Assembly: GCA_000349905.1 (NCBI GenBank)
Contig: KB722759.1
Coordinates: 1-23,009 of the forward strand
DNA length: 23,009 bases
Origin: Volvariella volvacea V23
Lineage: Eukaryota > Basidiomycota > Agaricomycetes > Agaricales > Pluteaceae
Direction: 5' to 3'
Shown here: piece after piece, positions 21,938 to 23,009 of the stretch
How positions within the stretch are numbered: position 1 is the first letter of the stretch
How the letters are laid out: every line of letters begins with the position of its first letter
Translations under genes and position numbers: made by a program
Notes under the pieces: generated by a model
What the model saw: the letters and a program-made list of their open reading frames with translations, nothing else
Database searches by the model: none
What the model was told of the DNA's origin: nothing

Positions 21938-22252
21938 TTATTCAAATGAACTACCAGACTGAATTCTTTGAGCAAACCTCTTTAATACTTTGCATTCTCT
22001 CCTACTTGGATCAAGTTTAAAAAATTTGTTACATCTACATGTATTTGGATACTTGGCTTTTTCTTGTTTCAATAACTCAATGATGTAGTCATAATATCCT
22101 GGGTTTGGATTTAGAGAGGGAATTTTTGAGGTATCTCTTTCAAAATATCTCTTACAATAATCTGGTCTAGGTTGCTTATCAAATAACTCTTTTAAAACTT
22201 TCAAGTAATCAGTAAGAAAGTTAAAAGGGCCTTTTGAGAGTTTGTCAAATTG
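21938..22252 (-). pseudogene. Orphan last exon carrying the NLR tail module
   Basis: A minus-strand exon opens after TATTTTAG at 22253-22260 and reads 104 residues to TAA at 21938. It starts QFDKLSKGPFNFLTDYL and later has NPGYYDYIIELLKQEKAKYP, then CRCN. The last exon of the NACHT gene starts QFKDLASGPLAFTVHYL, also directly after a phase-0 acceptor, and then has NPEHYRWLCSFLDQE, AKYP and CRCN. So both the sequence and the splice position are shared. This copy has about 20 more residues between the two blocks and a longer C-terminus. It has no CpG at all, unlike the other two copies. Only about 140 bases separate it from the LTR-like end at 22395, so upstream exons are lost or displaced; a short stretch near 22340-22375 resembles the end of the preceding NACHT exon only weakly. 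Probably a relic. Confidence 0.55.
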
Positions 22253-22394
22253 CTAAAATATAATATTGCACATTAGATACTTAATTTGATAATTCAAGGA
22301 TAATATAACATATCTAAACAAACTACAAGGCTAATTTTACAATGCACAGAATATTATACAAAAACCATGGAAAATATATTATATAAGGTCTAAC

Positions 22395-23009
22395 TGTCAG
22401 GGCTCATAAGAGCCCCTGACATAAACACCCAATATTCAGACACCCACCAAGTGTCCACACACCACCAATAGGCGCCGACCAAGCATCTACACCCACACTC
22501 AGACACCCACCAAGTGTCTTCATTATTTCATTCCCCTTTTCTTTTCATTTTCCATTTCATCCTCTTTACTATATCTTCAATACATAATACATATTACCCC
22601 ATCTTCCTCTTACACACCACCATTACCTACACACATCCACTTACCCATACCCTACACTCTCATCTACAATACCCATTTCCACTCTACCCATCTCCGCTTC
22701 CTACATATGGTATACCCTTTGTCTACTATTACATCTGATGAGTCAATCTTGTCCTAGATGAACATGTGTTGAGTCAGAAGATCAGTTATGACTTCATATG
22801 ACTCTGTCCTTTTCCCACATTGACTGCACATGACACAGGCTCATGCGTACATGCCAACCCAGCTTATGCATCCCCTGGTCTGTGCACTACACTCTTTGCT
22901 CAGAACTCCCACTTTGATATGTTCATTCTTACCCCCTCACTTCTCTTCACCCAAGAGATTATGTCTCTTTATTTATCTTTATTTATCTTCAAGTAGTATA
23001 TATACTGTA
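22395..23009. mobile_element. 5' end of a probable LTR retroelement (partial)
   Basis: The sequence switches at 22395 to TGTCAGGGCTC-ATAA-GAGCCCCTGACA, an imperfect inverted repeat (22395-22421, one base missing in the left arm) starting with TG. Long LTRs beginning with such a TGTCAGGGGCTC hairpin are familiar from basidiomycete Ty3-type elements as I know them. Two copies of a 19-base direct repeat and a long C/T-rich tract (22520-22740) follow. The 3' end, coding part and target duplication are outside the window, so neither length nor strand can be given. Confidence 0.5.
22437..22518 (+). repeat. 19-bp direct repeat pair within the LTR-like sequence
   Basis: CAGACACCCACCAAGTGTC occurs at 22437-22455 and again at 22500-22518, exact, with 44 bases between. 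Each unit has the short inverted ends GACAC/GTGTC, so each could form a small hairpin or bind a dimeric factor. The pair lies just inside the LTR-like 5' end. Confidence 0.75.

Noticed and set aside
22514..22738. Plus-strand open frame of 74 codons rich in Ser, His, Thr, Pro and Phe.
   Set aside because: Produced by the C/T-rich tract of the LTR-like sequence, not a gene.

Overview
The window is nuclear DNA of a filamentous fungus, most likely an Agaricomycete basidiomycete. Genes are split by many short GT-AG introns (about 47-130 bp), there is a secreted protein with a fungal CBM1, a large NACHT-type STAND NTPase, and repeat islands with almost no CpG. A Rhizoctonia/Ceratobasidium-like source is my guess from general gene style; nothing here proves it.

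Layout. 2-127 (+) is the last exon of an NLR-like gene that starts outside the window. 1104-2205 and 2683-3858 (both -) are tandem paralogs of a membrane-embedded GNAT acetyltransferase with NAT8/camello-like architecture; the second carries a one-base frameshift. 4369-5905 (-) is a complete seven-exon GDP-mannose 4,6-dehydratase. 7353-10767 (+) is an NLR-like NACHT gene with a proline-rich N-terminus; one 3' exon junction cannot be closed in frame. 10768-15513 is an AT-rich repeat island with two foldback-type elements, a solo LTR and a tRNA-like repeat. 15514-16462 (-) encodes a secreted CBM1 protein with an unassigned C-terminal module. 17213-18350 (-) encodes a small membrane protein resembling the promethin/LDAF1 type, and 19196-21348 (+), divergent from it, is full-length biotin-protein ligase. 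21349-23009 is a second AT-rich, CpG-poor stretch holding a broken gene tail (21938-22252, -) next to what looks like a 5' LTR end at 22395.

How it fits together. GMD, BPL and probably the membrane protein are housekeeping or metabolic genes in a GC-balanced background. The accessory part is the NLR-like family: the same small C-terminal module (pattern N-P-x-x-Y-x-W/Y-L/I ... L-x-Q-E ... Y-P ... C-R-C-N) occurs at three places, at the window start, at the end of the NACHT gene, and on the opposite strand near the window end. At the last two it sits on its own final exon, behind a phase-0 splice acceptor and starting Gln-Phe. I know no named domain for it, and it is the best candidate for something undescribed here.

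Exon structures were deduced by hand from splice signals, phase and family similarity. They close in frame for GNAT gene 1, GMD, the CBM1 protein, the membrane protein and BPL. They do not close for GNAT gene 2 (frameshift) or at one junction of the NACHT gene.
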